Below are positions 45,201 to 52,010 of a stretch of DNA of 64,000 bases, one piece after another. The translations under genes and the position numbers were made by a program. The notes under the pieces were generated by a model. It was not told the origin of the DNA. It did no database searches and worked only from the letters and a program-made list of their open reading frames with translations. The number at the start of each line of letters is the position of its first letter. The stretch's first letter is position 1. Origin of the DNA: Mya arenaria (lineage: Eukaryota; Mollusca; Bivalvia; Myida; Myidae); the NCBI RefSeq assembly GCF_026914265.1, contig NC_069124.1, forward strand, positions 22,736,989-22,800,988, read 5' to 3'.

Positions 45201-46454
45201 CCCGTGATTTCCGTCTTCTACGTCACTCGGTTTATGACACTCGCTAATGTGGTACGACATGCCAATTAGTGCATATACCCATGTCACTTATCGATTTAAT
45301 TGGGAATAAAGGTAATAAAAGAAGATGTACCCTGATCATAAGTACAGATAGGGGAAGCCATTTAATGCCAATTAAGAATTTTGCAAACTATGAAAACACC
45401 GAAAAGGTGCGTATATTGTCACGTTCGGTGCTTAGTAACCTTCAATGTACTAGCAATCGATTAATTATTTCATTAAATAAATAAAATCGAGTACAGACAC
45501 TCATCACGCACATCTTGTAAACTTGGAGATTTTCATTAACAGCACACGTTTTAACACGTGCTTATAACTGTCATTTGCTGCATAAAACACATTTAATTGA
45601 TTTGGTTCATTATTTGTTAAAGGCAGTTATTATATATTAACAGAATAATGATCGTAAGTTATACAGTGAGACAGGTTTTAACACTGTATACTGCGACCTC
45701 TGTAAATAATATACTAGAGTATGTACGTAACAAGGCAATTGAAAAAGTGAATAAAGGGTTTATATTTCGTGGGATCTTGAATTCGTGGATCACCTAACCC
45801 ACGAAAACCACGAACATTAATGCCCCACGAACATTAATGATTTCACAGTATGTCTAAATGGCGAAGGATTTTCAGACCGAAAAAAAATATATATGACTTA
45901 CTAAGAAACATGTTTTAAAAGGTTTCATGTATTTTGTTATTTATACTTTAGATAAAACAATAAAGCTATTGTTGCCCTTCAGTTTTAGTCGATATCAAAT
46001 ATCAAAAGAAGCGATATCAACATCGGGTTACCTCACTGAAGTGCAACAAATGTATACTATATTATTTGACAATAGGACGAGGTTACTTTTATTCCAATCA
46101 ACAAAGGCATGAACTACCACAGAAAGTTCAACTATAAATAAAACATCATGTGATACAATGTTTATAATACTTATGATATAATAGAGTGTCATAAAACTAC
46201 AGCACAAACGAAAATGATATTCCTACCATCTCCTCTACCATAAATACGCATCTCATTTATTAGATATTTCTTTCCCAAGTCGATCTGCCACCAATTATTG
46301 TCCATAGTTGCGCTGCAGCATCCGCAGGCGTCGGTATTGTTTTTAGTTACGTTGTCAATTGCATTCATTTTGGAGTAGTTGTACGATCCATAGACGATTG
46401 GGGGTGCCATTGAAACTTTCACGTCACTGCGAATTTGTTGTATTAAGTTTACCC
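16782..46454 (-). CDS. Receptor-type protein tyrosine phosphatase: F5/8C, EGF repeats, TM, PTP D1, degenerate D2 (5' exon missing)
   Basis: Twenty-eight exons on the minus strand were rebuilt with matching phases, about 1,230 residues without the signal-peptide exon. Order: F5/8C (46227-46454, 44513-44713), short EGF (44212-44337), seven 141-nt EGF exons (43796, 42407, 42104, 41522, 41218, 37619, 35521), last EGF (34524-34658), TM (34145-34256), juxtamembrane (33649-33776), D1 (33192 to 27317), linker (26929, 26719) and D2 (25929 to 16782). D1 has KNRY, WPD, HCSAGVGRTG and VQTKEQY, all needed for catalysis; D2 lacks WPD and the proper CX5R loop. It would remove phosphate from tyrosine at the plasma membrane in response to an unknown ligand. 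Bivalves carry many receptor phosphatases with MEGF-like ectodomains, which supports the call. Oddities: one EGF exon without an acceptor, and a 5.5-kb Harbinger element in the D2 intron. No signal-peptide exon was identified between 46455 and 48250. Confidence 0.93.
17285..17385. repeat. Short inverted repeat in the last RPTP intron
   Basis: ACACTTCGACAAAC at about 17291 and GTTTGTCGAAGTGT at about 17361 pair exactly, 14 bp, around a loop of about 56 nt. It may be a small foldback element. Confidence 0.65.
17669..17807 (-). CDS. RPTP exon: D2 pseudo-signature loop
   Basis: Acceptor ATTTTATAG, donor GTAGGA, 139 nt, phase 2 to 0. It completes HCE and continues SGYRGSGVVAVLLNEVHRVQ, then INIVESVKTMKQRNKDIV. 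The loop reads HCESGYRGSG against HCSAGVGRTG: the Arg sits four residues after the Cys side instead of in the CX5R position. It lies 6.2 kb from the preceding exon, the gap being mostly the Harbinger element. Confidence 0.87.
18715..18870. repeat. Internal direct repeat A, copy 1
   Basis: Starts TTTGAGTAAAACGAATTxGA and continues through AACCGCCAGGTGGCGATTGA to CCGATCCGTTCACATCGATT. It matches copy 2 at 22123-22278 with few differences, so the element has been internally rearranged. Confidence 0.85.
20168..20250. repeat. AAT microsatellite with GAT interruption
   Basis: About 20 uninterrupted AAT units followed by GATGATGAT and further AAT units. It produces a poly-Ile frame that is not a gene. 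Confidence 0.95.
20640..21310. repeat. Tandem repeat of about 115 bp, 6 copies, inside the Harbinger element
   Basis: Each copy carries GATTCATGGxGGxATCGxCAGA, then AGATGATTCGTxxAGTACACGGTGG, TxxCACCAGTAxTAGT and TATATGTAAATATTG. A further diverged copy lies at about 20330-20430. Confidence 0.8.
21442..21582 (+). CDS. Possible terminal exon of a second Harbinger ORF
   Basis: Follows a clean acceptor TTTTTGCAG. It opens MHKDDILPDSLPEGLAGKMD, then LLPELLKKWMAKSIILERKL and FIQLEK-stop. Codon use and the amphipathic ending look like real protein. PIF/Harbinger elements often carry a Myb/SANT-type second protein, and this could be its C-terminus. No upstream partner exon was identified, so the call is tentative. 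Confidence 0.4.
22010..22110. repeat. Internal direct repeats A (copy 2) and B
   Basis: Repeat B (CATCGGTTTCCCxAGTGCTT followed by CACTCACTGTGACTTCC and AGGAGGTTATAGAATGGT) occurs at 22010-22110 and at 22684-22785. Copy 2 of repeat A lies immediately after the first repeat B, at 22123-22278. Confidence 0.85.
22976..23501 (+). pseudogene. PIF/Harbinger transposase N-terminal fragment, frameshifted
   Basis: The first frame starts MEVALLQHHYELINLTIYYA, then RRQIWVRPWIGRRRQFGLYD and FKTFLRMPPEMYDELLQRVG, typical of the HARBI1-like N-terminus. It breaks near 23245. The next frame reads YRPSLKPGLKLALTFRHLAS then MQYGWRVPH to about 23350. A third reads AIIDGYLPEVMKCPTTPEGW then FLKKWNFPS, stopping at 23501. 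The DDE catalytic core that should follow is absent. It is a dead transposase fragment, and the element would need help in trans. Confidence 0.88.
24037..26066 (-). CDS. RPTP exons: degenerate D2, central part (three exons)
   Basis: Exons 25929-26066, 25216-25341 and 24037-24197. They encode NKNTFLVGMSPTEQTLEEFW and TTVIMLTSQSHAAYK, then TCQYLGSSDGRQIGKFKVNC, then IRQFEFSAWRECEETP and ILIHCE. The WPD loop has become WRE, removing the general acid. The D2 keeps the fold pattern (QFEFSAW, EFWSLI) but cannot be a normal phosphatase. Confidence 0.88.
26719..27010 (-). CDS. RPTP exons: D1-D2 linker and start of D2
   Basis: Exons 26929-27010 and 26719-26792, phases 0-1 and 1-0. They encode LIENGITEEVVQESGHEYGN (acidic linker), then DAYRPKLKNRGSNIVQRLGT and IFLP. 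The KNR..NI stretch stands where KNRY would be in D2. Confidence 0.82.
27243..27282. repeat. TA microsatellite
   Basis: Alternating AT with CATATATA interruptions in the intron between two D1/linker exons. Confidence 0.85.
27317..33319 (-). CDS. RPTP exons: catalytic PTP domain D1 (nine exons)
   Basis: Exons 33192-33319, 32762-32849, 29944-30017, 29724-29760, 29462-29559, 29030-29152, 28605-28756, 27687-27822 and 27317-27466 join in phase. Landmarks in order: EFATLPTG; KGKNRYKEMYAYDHSRV (phosphotyrosine loop); DYINACFID; FIASQGPTKNMIDDFWQMVW; LTNLIEMASIKCIQYWP; WPDKDVPD (catalytic Asp); HCSAGVGRTGTFIALD (Cys nucleophile and Arg, split across the 28605 and 27687 exons); and VQTKEQYVYLHEAI (Q-loop). 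All residues for dephosphorylation are present. The WPD loop has KDVP instead of the usual HGVP, a mild change. D1 should be active. Confidence 0.95.
27897..28030. mobile_element. Foldback MITE in an RPTP intron
   Basis: Outer arms ATTTGCGGGCTT and AAGCCCGCAATT, then TATCATTATCGGGGTATGA paired with TCATATCCCCGATAATGACA, and a centre GTGTGGAGTCCGAAGGACTC. Total about 134 bp, imperfect. It belongs to the family of the perfect palindrome at 2094. Confidence 0.85.
30131..30202. repeat. Dispersed repeat of about 75 bp (first copy)
   Basis: CTACAGAAACAAGCTCAGTA, then TTTAAACATAAACCCGGTTT and AATGGCACTxGGTAA recur at 37870-37947. Both copies sit in RPTP introns on the plus strand and start just after an AACTACAG/AGCTACAG junction. 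Probably a fragment of an interspersed element; in both it yields the same short peptide by chance. Confidence 0.75.
30330..31175. repeat. Degenerate interspersed tandem repeat of about 150 bp, bivalve-type
   Basis: Phrases such as AAGGTCACTGTGACATTGAC, CCTCCCxxACATGTTxAAGxCC, CCxAAGCATTCTxxAGTxAT, CAATCxGACAA and GATCACCGTxxxxxTGACCT recur every 140-160 bp with strong decay. I recognise the pattern from other bivalve genomes; no search was run. Confidence 0.7.
31440..32320. repeat. Degenerate interspersed tandem repeat ending in GGAC runs
   Basis: Units contain TGACCTTGAACCGAGCTG, GCGCTCTGCAGCTCGTCT, ATATTGTGAACATTTG, AAGTTATTTCAAAxTCCTTC and AGATATxxAGCGGACACAAA, and the block ends CGGACGGACGGACCGACGGA. 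This is a very common bivalve interspersed repeat family in my memory of such genomes. Confidence 0.75.
33649..33776 (-). CDS. RPTP exon: juxtamembrane cytoplasmic segment
   Basis: Acceptor TTTCAAAG, donor GTATTC, phase 2 to 1. It encodes KLNSDKTTKDVSNKPPARSN and PSYSNN. It is low-complexity, Lys/Asn/Ser-rich, with no fold expected. The phase and the position next to the RRR anchor support it. Confidence 0.8.
34145..34256 (-). CDS. RPTP exon: transmembrane segment
   Basis: Acceptor (T)nACAG, donor GTAATT, ends in phase 2. It encodes LTQSESTSPT, then a helix GGIVGGLMGALVAVAVGVG and VFFII, followed by RRR as stop-transfer. The glycine-zipper-like GxxxG pattern is notable. Confidence 0.92.
34524..34658 (-). 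CDS. RPTP exon: membrane-proximal EGF-like module
   Basis: Acceptor TTCTATAAG, donor GTAGTT, 135 nt, phase 1 to 1. It encodes CEDKRFGTNCSKECHCEEC and CSYFSEPCYSGYQGDSC, eight cysteines in a different spacing. In this family the last EGF before the membrane usually has the CxDxxFGxNCSxxCxC form. Confidence 0.9.
35521..35661 (-). CDS. RPTP exon: EGF repeat 7 (141 nt)
   Basis: Acceptor TTAAACAG, donor GTAAGT, phase 1 to 1. It encodes CDPGEYGDGCASRCGYC, SDGNTTCNKFDGHC and GCSPGYNNDTC. Confidence 0.92.
36093..36168 (+). repeat. tRNA-like sequence (SINE head or tRNA pseudogene)
   Basis: GCCAGTTAGTTAAGATGGTA resembles an A box, and GGTTTCATTCCCGGG a B box with a base change from GGTTCGATTCC. The middle (CTGACTTGCCAGGAAAGGGT) fits an anticodon stem with GCC in the loop, so a Gly-type tRNA ancestor is plausible. 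The mutated B box argues against a working tRNA. Confidence 0.55.
36920..36978. repeat. CA/CG-rich dinucleotide repeat
   Basis: ACACACACGCACGCAC, then CACGCACACGCGCGCACACA. Simple sequence in an RPTP intron. Confidence 0.85.
37207..37318. mobile_element. Foldback MITE, deletion derivative
   Basis: The outer arms GGGTTGATGTCATTATCGGG and CCCTAATAATGAAATCAAACCC (first 20 bases shown in part: CCCTAATAATGAAATCAAAC) pair, and GATATGAACGCA pairs with TGCGTTCATC. The left stem TCAAAGTGTGTGGAGTCCGA is present, but its partner on the right has been deleted. Same family as 2094 and 27897. Confidence 0.8.
37619..37759 (-). CDS. RPTP exon: EGF repeat 6 (141 nt)
   Basis: Acceptor ATAATACAG, donor GTAAGT, phase 1 to 1. 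It encodes CSPGEYGPGCMSPCGQC, SDGNTTCDVYNGHC and GCATGYRDDIC. It is isolated by introns of about 2.0 and 3.5 kb that hold mobile elements. Confidence 0.92.
37870..37947. repeat. Dispersed repeat of about 75 bp (second copy)
   Basis: See the copy at 30131. This one differs at a few positions (AAAAACTTTAAACAT against AAAATGTTTAAACAT). The downstream sequences are unrelated. Confidence 0.75.
39040..39869. mobile_element. TTAA-flanked element (830 bp) carrying a tRNA-like segment
   Basis: Ends GGTAGCCCACCCCTAAT and ATTAGGGGTGTGCTACC form an inverted pair of 17 bp with one mismatch, flanked by TTAA at 39036-39039 and 39870-39873. There is no ORF. Near its right end, on the minus strand, lies a tRNA-like stretch with a perfect B box GGTTCGAATCC. 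TTAA duplication suggests piggyBac-type mobilisation. Confidence 0.82.
39740..39830 (-). repeat. tRNA-like segment with intact B box inside the TTAA element
   Basis: Read on the minus strand: CTAGCCTTTGTTGTTAAACA then CCGGACTACCAATCTTTTGA, then GGTTCGAATCCATCCAG. TTAAACACCGGACT and the CTACCA/TGGTAG pairing recall a Leu/Ser-type tRNA with a long variable arm. No acceptor stem pairs well, so it is more likely a pseudogene or SINE head than a working tRNA. Confidence 0.5.
41218..41358 (-). pseudogene. RPTP EGF repeat 5, open frame but splice acceptor lost
   Basis: The 141-nt frame is intact (CDPGEFGLNCLSNCGYC, HGGNTTCDTYYGHC, GCAAGYKGDFC) and the donor GTGAGT is normal. The acceptor is not: where the paralogous exon at 42104 has GTTCCAG, this copy has GTTCCAA. 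The nearest upstream AG would bring an in-frame TAA. Because the exon is phase 1 to 1, skipping it leaves the rest of the protein in frame. Either this exon is no longer used, or the base is an assembly error or allele. Confidence 0.75.
41522..41662 (-). CDS. RPTP exon: EGF repeat 4 (141 nt)
   Basis: Acceptor TTCAACAG, donor GTAAGT, phase 1 to 1. It encodes CSPGEYGPECTSNCGQC, REGNTTCNVYSGHC and GCASGYKGDVC. It is closest to repeat 2 and to repeat 6. Confidence 0.93.
42104..42244 (-). CDS. RPTP exon: EGF repeat 3 (141 nt)
   Basis: Acceptor CTTGTTCCAG, donor GTGAGT, phase 1 to 1. It encodes CDPGGFGPNCASNCGYC, HGGNTTCDTHSGHC and GCATGYKGYFC. This is the intact partner of the defective exon at 41218-41358. 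Confidence 0.93.
42407..42547 (-). CDS. RPTP exon: EGF repeat 2 (141 nt)
   Basis: Acceptor CTACAG, donor GTAAGT, phase 1 to 1. It encodes CPAGEYGLECASHCGQC, NTTCNTDNGHC and GCASGYKGEVC. It pairs with repeat 3 to form a two-exon unit duplicated at 41218-41662. Confidence 0.93.
43796..43936 (-). CDS. RPTP exon: EGF repeat 1 (141 nt)
   Basis: Acceptor ATTTTAG, donor GTGCGT, phase 1 to 1. It encodes CDPGEYGAGCTLRCGHC, GGNTTCNTVDGNC and GCAPGYKGDLC, with eight cysteines. The NTT is a potential glycosylation site and is conserved in all seven 141-nt exons. Confidence 0.92.
44212..44337 (-). CDS. RPTP exon: short six-cysteine EGF module
   Basis: Acceptor AATATTGCAG, donor GTCTGT, 126 nt, phase 1 to 1. 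It encodes CSPGNYGYGCLHEGHC through GACSVCIPGWKNSACDQ, with six cysteines and a GW in the usual place. It is shorter than the following eight-cysteine exons and resembles the module that follows fucolectin domains in MEGF-type receptors. Confidence 0.85.
44513..44713 (-). CDS. RPTP exon: F5/8C domain, second half
   Basis: Acceptor TTTAATACAG and donor GTAAGT, phase 1 to 1. It encodes KWWDDNGPLNVSVRNASSVL, then PMVMQIVRIEKNTGGTMIIC and FKIYNT. The IVRIEK...LxICEfxIY ending matches the closing strand of F5/8C domains. Confidence 0.9.
45050..45848. mobile_element. TA-flanked non-autonomous DNA transposon, 799 bp
   Basis: Ends CTGTGAAATCATTAATGTTC and GAACATTAATGATTTCACAG are exact inverted repeats, extended imperfectly by GTGGG and repeated ATTTCGTGG / CCACGAA motifs, with TA on each side (45048-45049 and 45849-45850). 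It has no transposase; the open frame at 45269-45484 is unsupported. TACTGTGAAATCATTAAT ends are familiar from mollusc genomes. It sits in the intron between the two F5/8C exons. Confidence 0.85.
46227..46454 (-). CDS. RPTP exon: F5/8C (discoidin/fucolectin-like) domain, first half
   Basis: Acceptor TTTTCAG and donor GTAGGA; starts with two bases of a split codon and ends with one. It encodes VNLIQQIRSDVKVSMAPPIV, then an ACGCCSATMDNNWWQIDLGKKYLI stretch (split here as ACGCCSATMDNN and WWQIDLGKKYLI) and YGRGD. The WWQIDLGKKYLI core is diagnostic for eel-fucolectin/F5-8 type C domains, which bind fucose or other glycans. The upstream exon must end in phase 1 and supply the signal peptide. Confidence 0.92.
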
Positions 46455-48250
46455 CTGAAAATTACGAGTTGTGAATCGTTATTTGCACTTGTTATTAGAC
46501 GTGTATCCATTAAAACGCTTAAACTTAAAAGAAATGTTTTAAGCTTCCCCATCCTCATGGTCGCGCAATGAGAATGGCATAATCACTTCTGAAATACCTA
46601 AAACACGATACAGACCGGTGCCTAGCAGCAGAATCCTGCGACTTGTCTATTGAGCCAGCTGTGCAATTCACCCCACATTACCCCAACATTCAAGATGTAC
46701 TACACACACCTATAAAATGATATGAATGTGCGCAAACGAAAACAGCAACATTCTTGCAAACAATTTTTTATGAATTTTAATTTTTTCCATAAATTTTAAG
46801 CTCATACGGCTTTTGAAACGTATGAAAAATGGCAATATATTGGATGCGCTTAGTAAATTGTTGACTCTAGTTCAGAAAAGTATTTGTTTAATTGATGAAT
46901 CGAAATTCTAAAATATTTAACGTTTGTATTAACACTCATTGTTTGAAATGTATATATAAGAATACAATTTGATATTTTAAAAAAAACACTTTCAAAAGAA
47001 CAAAGTATAATAAATGTTCAATTGACTGAATAAAAGATTGAATGTTTTGGTACTGCAATTCATTGGTGTGTGAATTCAAATGGTCAGTGTACAAGATTTC
47101 GTGCATTAACCCTAAGTTTCCGTTTACTGATAAGCTACACATAAACATAATTTGCGTTATTTTTACACTCATTATCTGAAAAAGGTCAGTGCGATAATCC
47201 AACAAAACCACTGAAATTAATTTCCAAAATTTATGTAAACCATATAAACAGAATTGGCTGTTATAGAGCGGCGGCCCAAATGACGGATGTTGCTCAGTCG
47301 ACATCACATATATTTTCTGCAAATAAAAACAACAACGAAATTTGACCAATCACAAATATTTGGTAAGTTGGTTATCATAGGAATTGGACAACAGTTATCT
47401 ACCCCTCGTTGAACTATGCTCAAAACCACAAATATCTGCCCCACTATCTGATCCAGTTGTTTATACAGAAAAAAAGAGCTTGTTTTTAAGAAAATGATAC
47501 AGGTACATATGTGCAATGAACCTTACATAATATTATAATAATTTATTGTGTAATTAAAATATATATAAAAAAACGTGTGGATGTATGTAAATTGGATGAT
47601 CGTAGCTGAATAACGATTATCCAGATACATGTCTGTATGACGCATTAAGTAAGAATAAATGTGGCCTCATGCCAATAATACATATTTCTTTGAGAGACAA
47701 CACTTATTATAAGATTTCGTGAAAGAAGATACCACATTATCTCTAGTAACTTGATATTTATTAGATACAAAACTGAAGCAAACAATATAGTTATATTATT
47801 AGTTGTACACTTCATATCAAAGAACCATACAATAAGTTGGAAATAGTCCGTTCTAGTTCAGGGATGACGTTTAAATATGTATTTTCATTTGTGTTGTTTT
47901 AGAGAAAAAAACGGAGCAAACCAACGGTGAAAACACAGATGGCGTAATCCATCAAGTGTTCAAACAGCCTCATTTTGTTTTTAATTTCATCATTTTTTTT
48001 TTATAAATAAATGATTTTCATAAGAAATTGGCGCTTGCTTGGTCACTCAGTGTATGAAGAACGCGGAACTCAGAACATGGCATGTCCTGTAGTTTACCTC
48101 GATTATCGTTAGTGTTCAATGACTTATCATAACCGTTTTTATAACAAATCACCTAAACAATAACAATCTGACGTCGTATCTTCTGTTTCTCCATTCTGTA
48201 CAATGCTTATGCCGCCTTTAAGTCCAATGGATATTACTCCCGCAAACATT
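46455..48250. other. Region upstream of the first RPTP exon found
   Basis: The signal-peptide exon should lie here or further up. Minus-strand ATGs near 47165 (MSVKITQIMFMCSLSVNG) and 47515 open hydrophobic starts, but none gives a GT donor in the required phase 1, so none is called. The rest is AT-rich with nothing recognisable. Confidence 0.4.
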
Positions 48251-48252
48251 TA

Positions 48253-48545
48253 TAGTGGGGCGGTGGAGCATAAACTCACTCACCTTGGTTTAAATGCATG
48301 AAGCTTGACACACATATAATTATCCCCTACTGATAATTTTTAGATATGGACCCAAGTCAGCAGCACCCCCTGGTGACCATGGCAACCATTTTTCAAAATG
48401 GCCGCCAAAATTGCCGACCAATTTTTCAAATGGTTTTATCTTTGTTACTTTATGTCATAAACTCATGTTCTTGGTATCTAAATATATGGAATTTAGGCCA
48501 AGCAAGCCGCACACAAAATGATATACGAAGTATTTCGTTTTAGAA
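48253..48545. repeat. Left long inverted repeat of the 3.6-kb transposon
   Basis: Contains GACACACATATAA, ATGGACCCAAGTCAGCAGCA, CCCTGGTGACCATGGCAACC, TTTTTCAAAATGGCCGCC and ACTCATGTTCTTGGTATCTA. All recur reversed in 51540-51854. Confidence 0.85.
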
Positions 48546-51500
48546 ATAACTTTTATATTATTTAAAATGGCCATTTTTGGCAACATCATCGACGAATATT
48601 AAACAATCATAATCCTGGTATCTAGGAAATCCATAAAAGTTACTGGATCCGAAATTGTACAATACATGGTATTTTCCCAGTAATCTTTCTTACTTAACAA
48701 TTGTTTTCCAACGAAGGACTAGTCAAGCCAGCAGTTGCACCATCAAAGGCCAAAGTCTGGTTGAAGAAATTATGGGGACTACTCAATTAACAGGAGCTCA
48801 CCAAGGATGATTTTGTTTCATGGTATAGATTCCATACTTCCACACAACAGAATGAAACAGCTCCTAGTACAATTGAGGCTCTTATGTCCCTGTTCCTTGC
48901 ATTCGCACATTAGGATACTGTAGTAAAACACTCGATAAATATGTTTCAGGTTGCAACAGAATTCCTCAACACTGGACTAAATCCAGTGCTAGTAATGGAT
49001 CAACCACTGTTTGCAATGATACAATCAATACAGTGCAACACATGGAGAAGATGCATATCTTATCATGGTTGATACACATTGATATGCCAGCATTTAATTT
49101 TGACATGATGTAAGTGTTAAGGCAACTGTCATCTTTAATGACGGGAATTGCAGCAAGTGGAGTCGATGACACCCCATTGAAAGCCATACATTTAACCAGG
49201 ACAAGGCATGTCTAACAGATAGCAGCTGCGGACATCTGAATCCTGCAGCATGATGTCTTTGACAATTTCACACAGACTGGTGTGGCAAGATGAAAGAAGA
49301 GCAACCACAGTTTAAATAAAGGTCCGTTGTGCTTGAAATGGAACTTTGTTCATTTCAGATCATCGAATCAATCATGACAAGAAATTTTCTGAACTACCGC
49401 ATACAATGGTCATGATATTCCGCGGCATCCATATCAATTATGCTAGATGGCTCTTGGAGCATATCACAGACATATACTCTCTGTCAGAAATGCACCCAGC
49501 CATTTACAAAGAGCATGTCACAGAAATATTTATTCCACACAAAATAAATTGTCCATTATCTGCCATGACACTTAATCAAGCAATAGCATATGCCAATGTG
49601 AAAGGGGATGGCTTGACTGTCGGCTTGACTGACAATCCATATGCAATACAACGCTAGGTGTTTGTAGGCCCCGAAATAATAAAAACGGTGTTAGAGTATG
49701 AATATGACACCATTCATAGTTCAACTGAACACTAAACTACAGCAAACCTCATTTGTATAGGAAGTGACAGCTCTTCTTGAGGTCTTTGAAGAAATTGGAA
49801 ATCCTTTAAAGAGAACAGATCTAGAGGCGACTTGCTTACACTGGAAAAAACTAATTATAGACTCGAGGGTACATACAAATGTAGAAAAGGCGTACAAAGT
49901 GGACCAGAAGCTCTACGACCTCTTTGTCAAAGAAGTGTTTGTTGATCAAACAAAGTATATCAAAGACCAAAAACCAAGCTTCCAGGTTCCAACAATGAAG
50001 GAAGAGTATTTCCTGTTTTTCAGATTGTACTTTTCATACTAATCCAGCCATAGCTTTCAGCACTTTTGAAAGGTGGGACACTAAGATCTGGAAACAAGGC
50101 AGACTTACTTCTAGAACTTGCAGCTTTGGCAACACCAGTAGACGCAAACCCATAAGTAACTGCGAAAATACAGAGTGCAGTAATAGTTAAATATCTGCCT
50201 CCAAAAGAACTCTAAACACTTTCTGACTATTCTAAAACAGTACTCATGGCAAACTTTGAACAACAGCTGGAACATGCCGATAGGATTGATATCATGCTGT
50301 ATGTCTACACCCAATTGGGTTAGGAGGAGAGTGGAGCTTTTATCAAATATGCCAAGTAACTAAGTTTTCTTTGTGTTAGTGAGAGCAAGACATAATTGCT
50401 TCATCTGTTGTTCGCAGAAAAGGCTTCAGACAGAGACCTTCCAGATACAATAACAAGTCTTTAGCACATACGGGGTCAACCTTCTTTCAGCACCTTCAGC
50501 AGAGATTTATTTCAGATTTGCAGATAAAACCAATGCACGCAAAGGCGCACAAGAGGGGTACATAACTTTGGCCATGATTGGGACATACGACTCTAATATT
50601 GTGAATATTCTGTCAAAACTAGCAAGCATTGCATGGCACATGAAGTCTTGATATCACTTGGTGTAGGGAGTAACCATAGATAAATTGTGGCACAAACTCT
50701 TTAAATACTTTAGGCCCACCTCAAGAACCAGCATTGGCCTAGTGTATGCTTTCACGGGAAGTGGCGCAACGTCAGTCAGTGAAGACATTGGGAAGAAGAC
50801 AGTATTGAAACGTGGGTTGTATTTCCGGATGATACATTCTGGTTACTCCCTGTTGCTCATCAAAAGACAAGCACAATTGAAGTTCTAAAGAAATATGTTG
50901 TTCTTTTGCACGATAAAACATGTCCACAGACTGAGGTAATTGAAGCAAGGCAGCATCTCCTTACACATCAATCTAGAGCAGGGCATGTCTGAGTCAGTTA
51001 CTACAAACATTACCCATATAACAAGTGCTGTCAGCTGGTGACGGCACCAAAGTGATGGTTCATGGACACATAAATGGACCACCATTGGTCAGGCACAAGA
51101 CATGTGTAATGTACTGATACACTGAAATTGCCTCAAGGCATGCAGGGGTTAGTGCAAATGCAGCAAGGCTATCCATCAGATCAGGGCCCTTTGTCCTTGC
51201 GAAGGCAACTAGTACCGAGAATGACTATAAATGTGTAGGTTTGATAGTGATATAAAACTTTATTCATGATTCTCATTTGAGACGCACAATAAGCGATGAT
51301 TACCGTATGCATGAAAACCCTTAGTGTTCATGTTTTTTGTACAATAACGTGTAATGGGTAAGGCTCGTATAAGACATGTATAGTATTAATCCATAACTGC
51401 TTTTCGCTGTGGTAAAAAAAAAACCCTTAATTTTTATAACATTTAATACATATTTGGGTACATTGGTTGTAACAGTCGTTTCTATTTTTACTGACAATGA

Positions 51501-51854
51501 TTCACCTGTTATATATAATTGCCATTTTAAATGATATAAACGTTGTTTAGAAAGCAAATACTTTGTTTATCAAATTATGTGTGTGGCCAACGGCTTCATT
51601 GGCCTAAAATCCGTATATTTAGACACCAGGAACATGAGTCTATGACAAATATACAAAGATGAACGCATAAGAAGAAATGTTCGGCCATTTCGGCGGCCAT
51701 TTTGAAAAATGACTGCCATGGTCACCAGGGGTCGCTGCTGACTTAAGTCCATATCTAAAAAATGTCAGTATGGGATGTTTTATATGTGTGCCAAGTGTCA
51801 TGCTTTTAACCAAAAGTACACGATTTTACCAAAATTTGCCCTTAACAGCCCCAC
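48255..51854. mobile_element. DNA transposon with long inverted repeats (about 300 bp), 3.6 kb
   Basis: Ends GTGGGGCGGTGGAGC and its partner GTGGGGCTGTTAAG (reversed), flanked by TA (48253-48254 and 51855-51856). The inner parts of the repeats are better conserved: TTTTTAGATATGGACxxAAG, then CAGCAGCxxCCCCTGGTGAC and CATTTTTCAAAATGGCCGCC pair with 51560-51770. The interior carries a decayed plus-strand transposase-like gene. Boundaries are my best reading and the TA duplication is short. Confidence 0.8.
49320..50042 (+). pseudogene. Decayed transposase-like gene inside the 3.6-kb element
   Basis: Two open pieces (49346-49657 and 49764-50042) look like protein: MVMIFRGIHINYARWLLEHI, HPAIYKEHVTEIFI and ALxNQAIAYANVKGDGLTVG-LTDNPYAIQR, then EVTALLEVFEEIGNPLKRTD and DQKLYDLFVKEVFVD. 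The order xHxNYARWxxxHxxDxxxL / HPxxYxEF / xDQAIExxNxxxKGxGGLxGLT is one I recall from uncharacterised transposon-associated proteins widespread in invertebrates. Further coding-like scraps run to about 50900 with stops and frameshifts. It is dead, and the superfamily is not assigned. Confidence 0.55.
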
Positions 51855-51856
51855 TA
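51540..51856. repeat. Right long inverted repeat of the 3.6-kb transposon
   Basis: Reverse complement of the left repeat with about 75-80 percent apparent identity by eye. It includes GGCGGCCATTTTGAAAAATG, CATGGTCACCAGGGGTCGCT and GTGCCAAGTGTCATGC. Confidence 0.85.
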
Positions 51857-51959
51857 TTTTACTAACTGCCGAAAAAGTAATCTTGAATATTATGTTTTAT
51901 ATTTTATATATATGTAACACAGAATAAAACGAGCAAATCGTTTCACAATTATTTGTTTT

Positions 51960-52010
51960 GTTATTTGCCGGAGGCGACACGGGTTCGAATAGCCTCGGCG
52001 CATGTGAATT
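51960..52010 (+). repeat. Possible tRNA-derived SINE fragment
   Basis: GCCGGAGGCGACACGGGTTC followed by GAATAGCCTCGGCGC contains a B-box-like GGTTCGAATAGCC. No A box is visible upstream. Low confidence. Confidence 0.3.

Noticed and set aside
46936..47349. Candidate signal-peptide exon of the phosphatase (MSVKITQIMFMCSLSVNG...)
   Set aside because: Available GT donors leave phase 0 or 2, whereas the F5/8C exon needs phase 1. Joining them would create an immediate stop or wrong frame.
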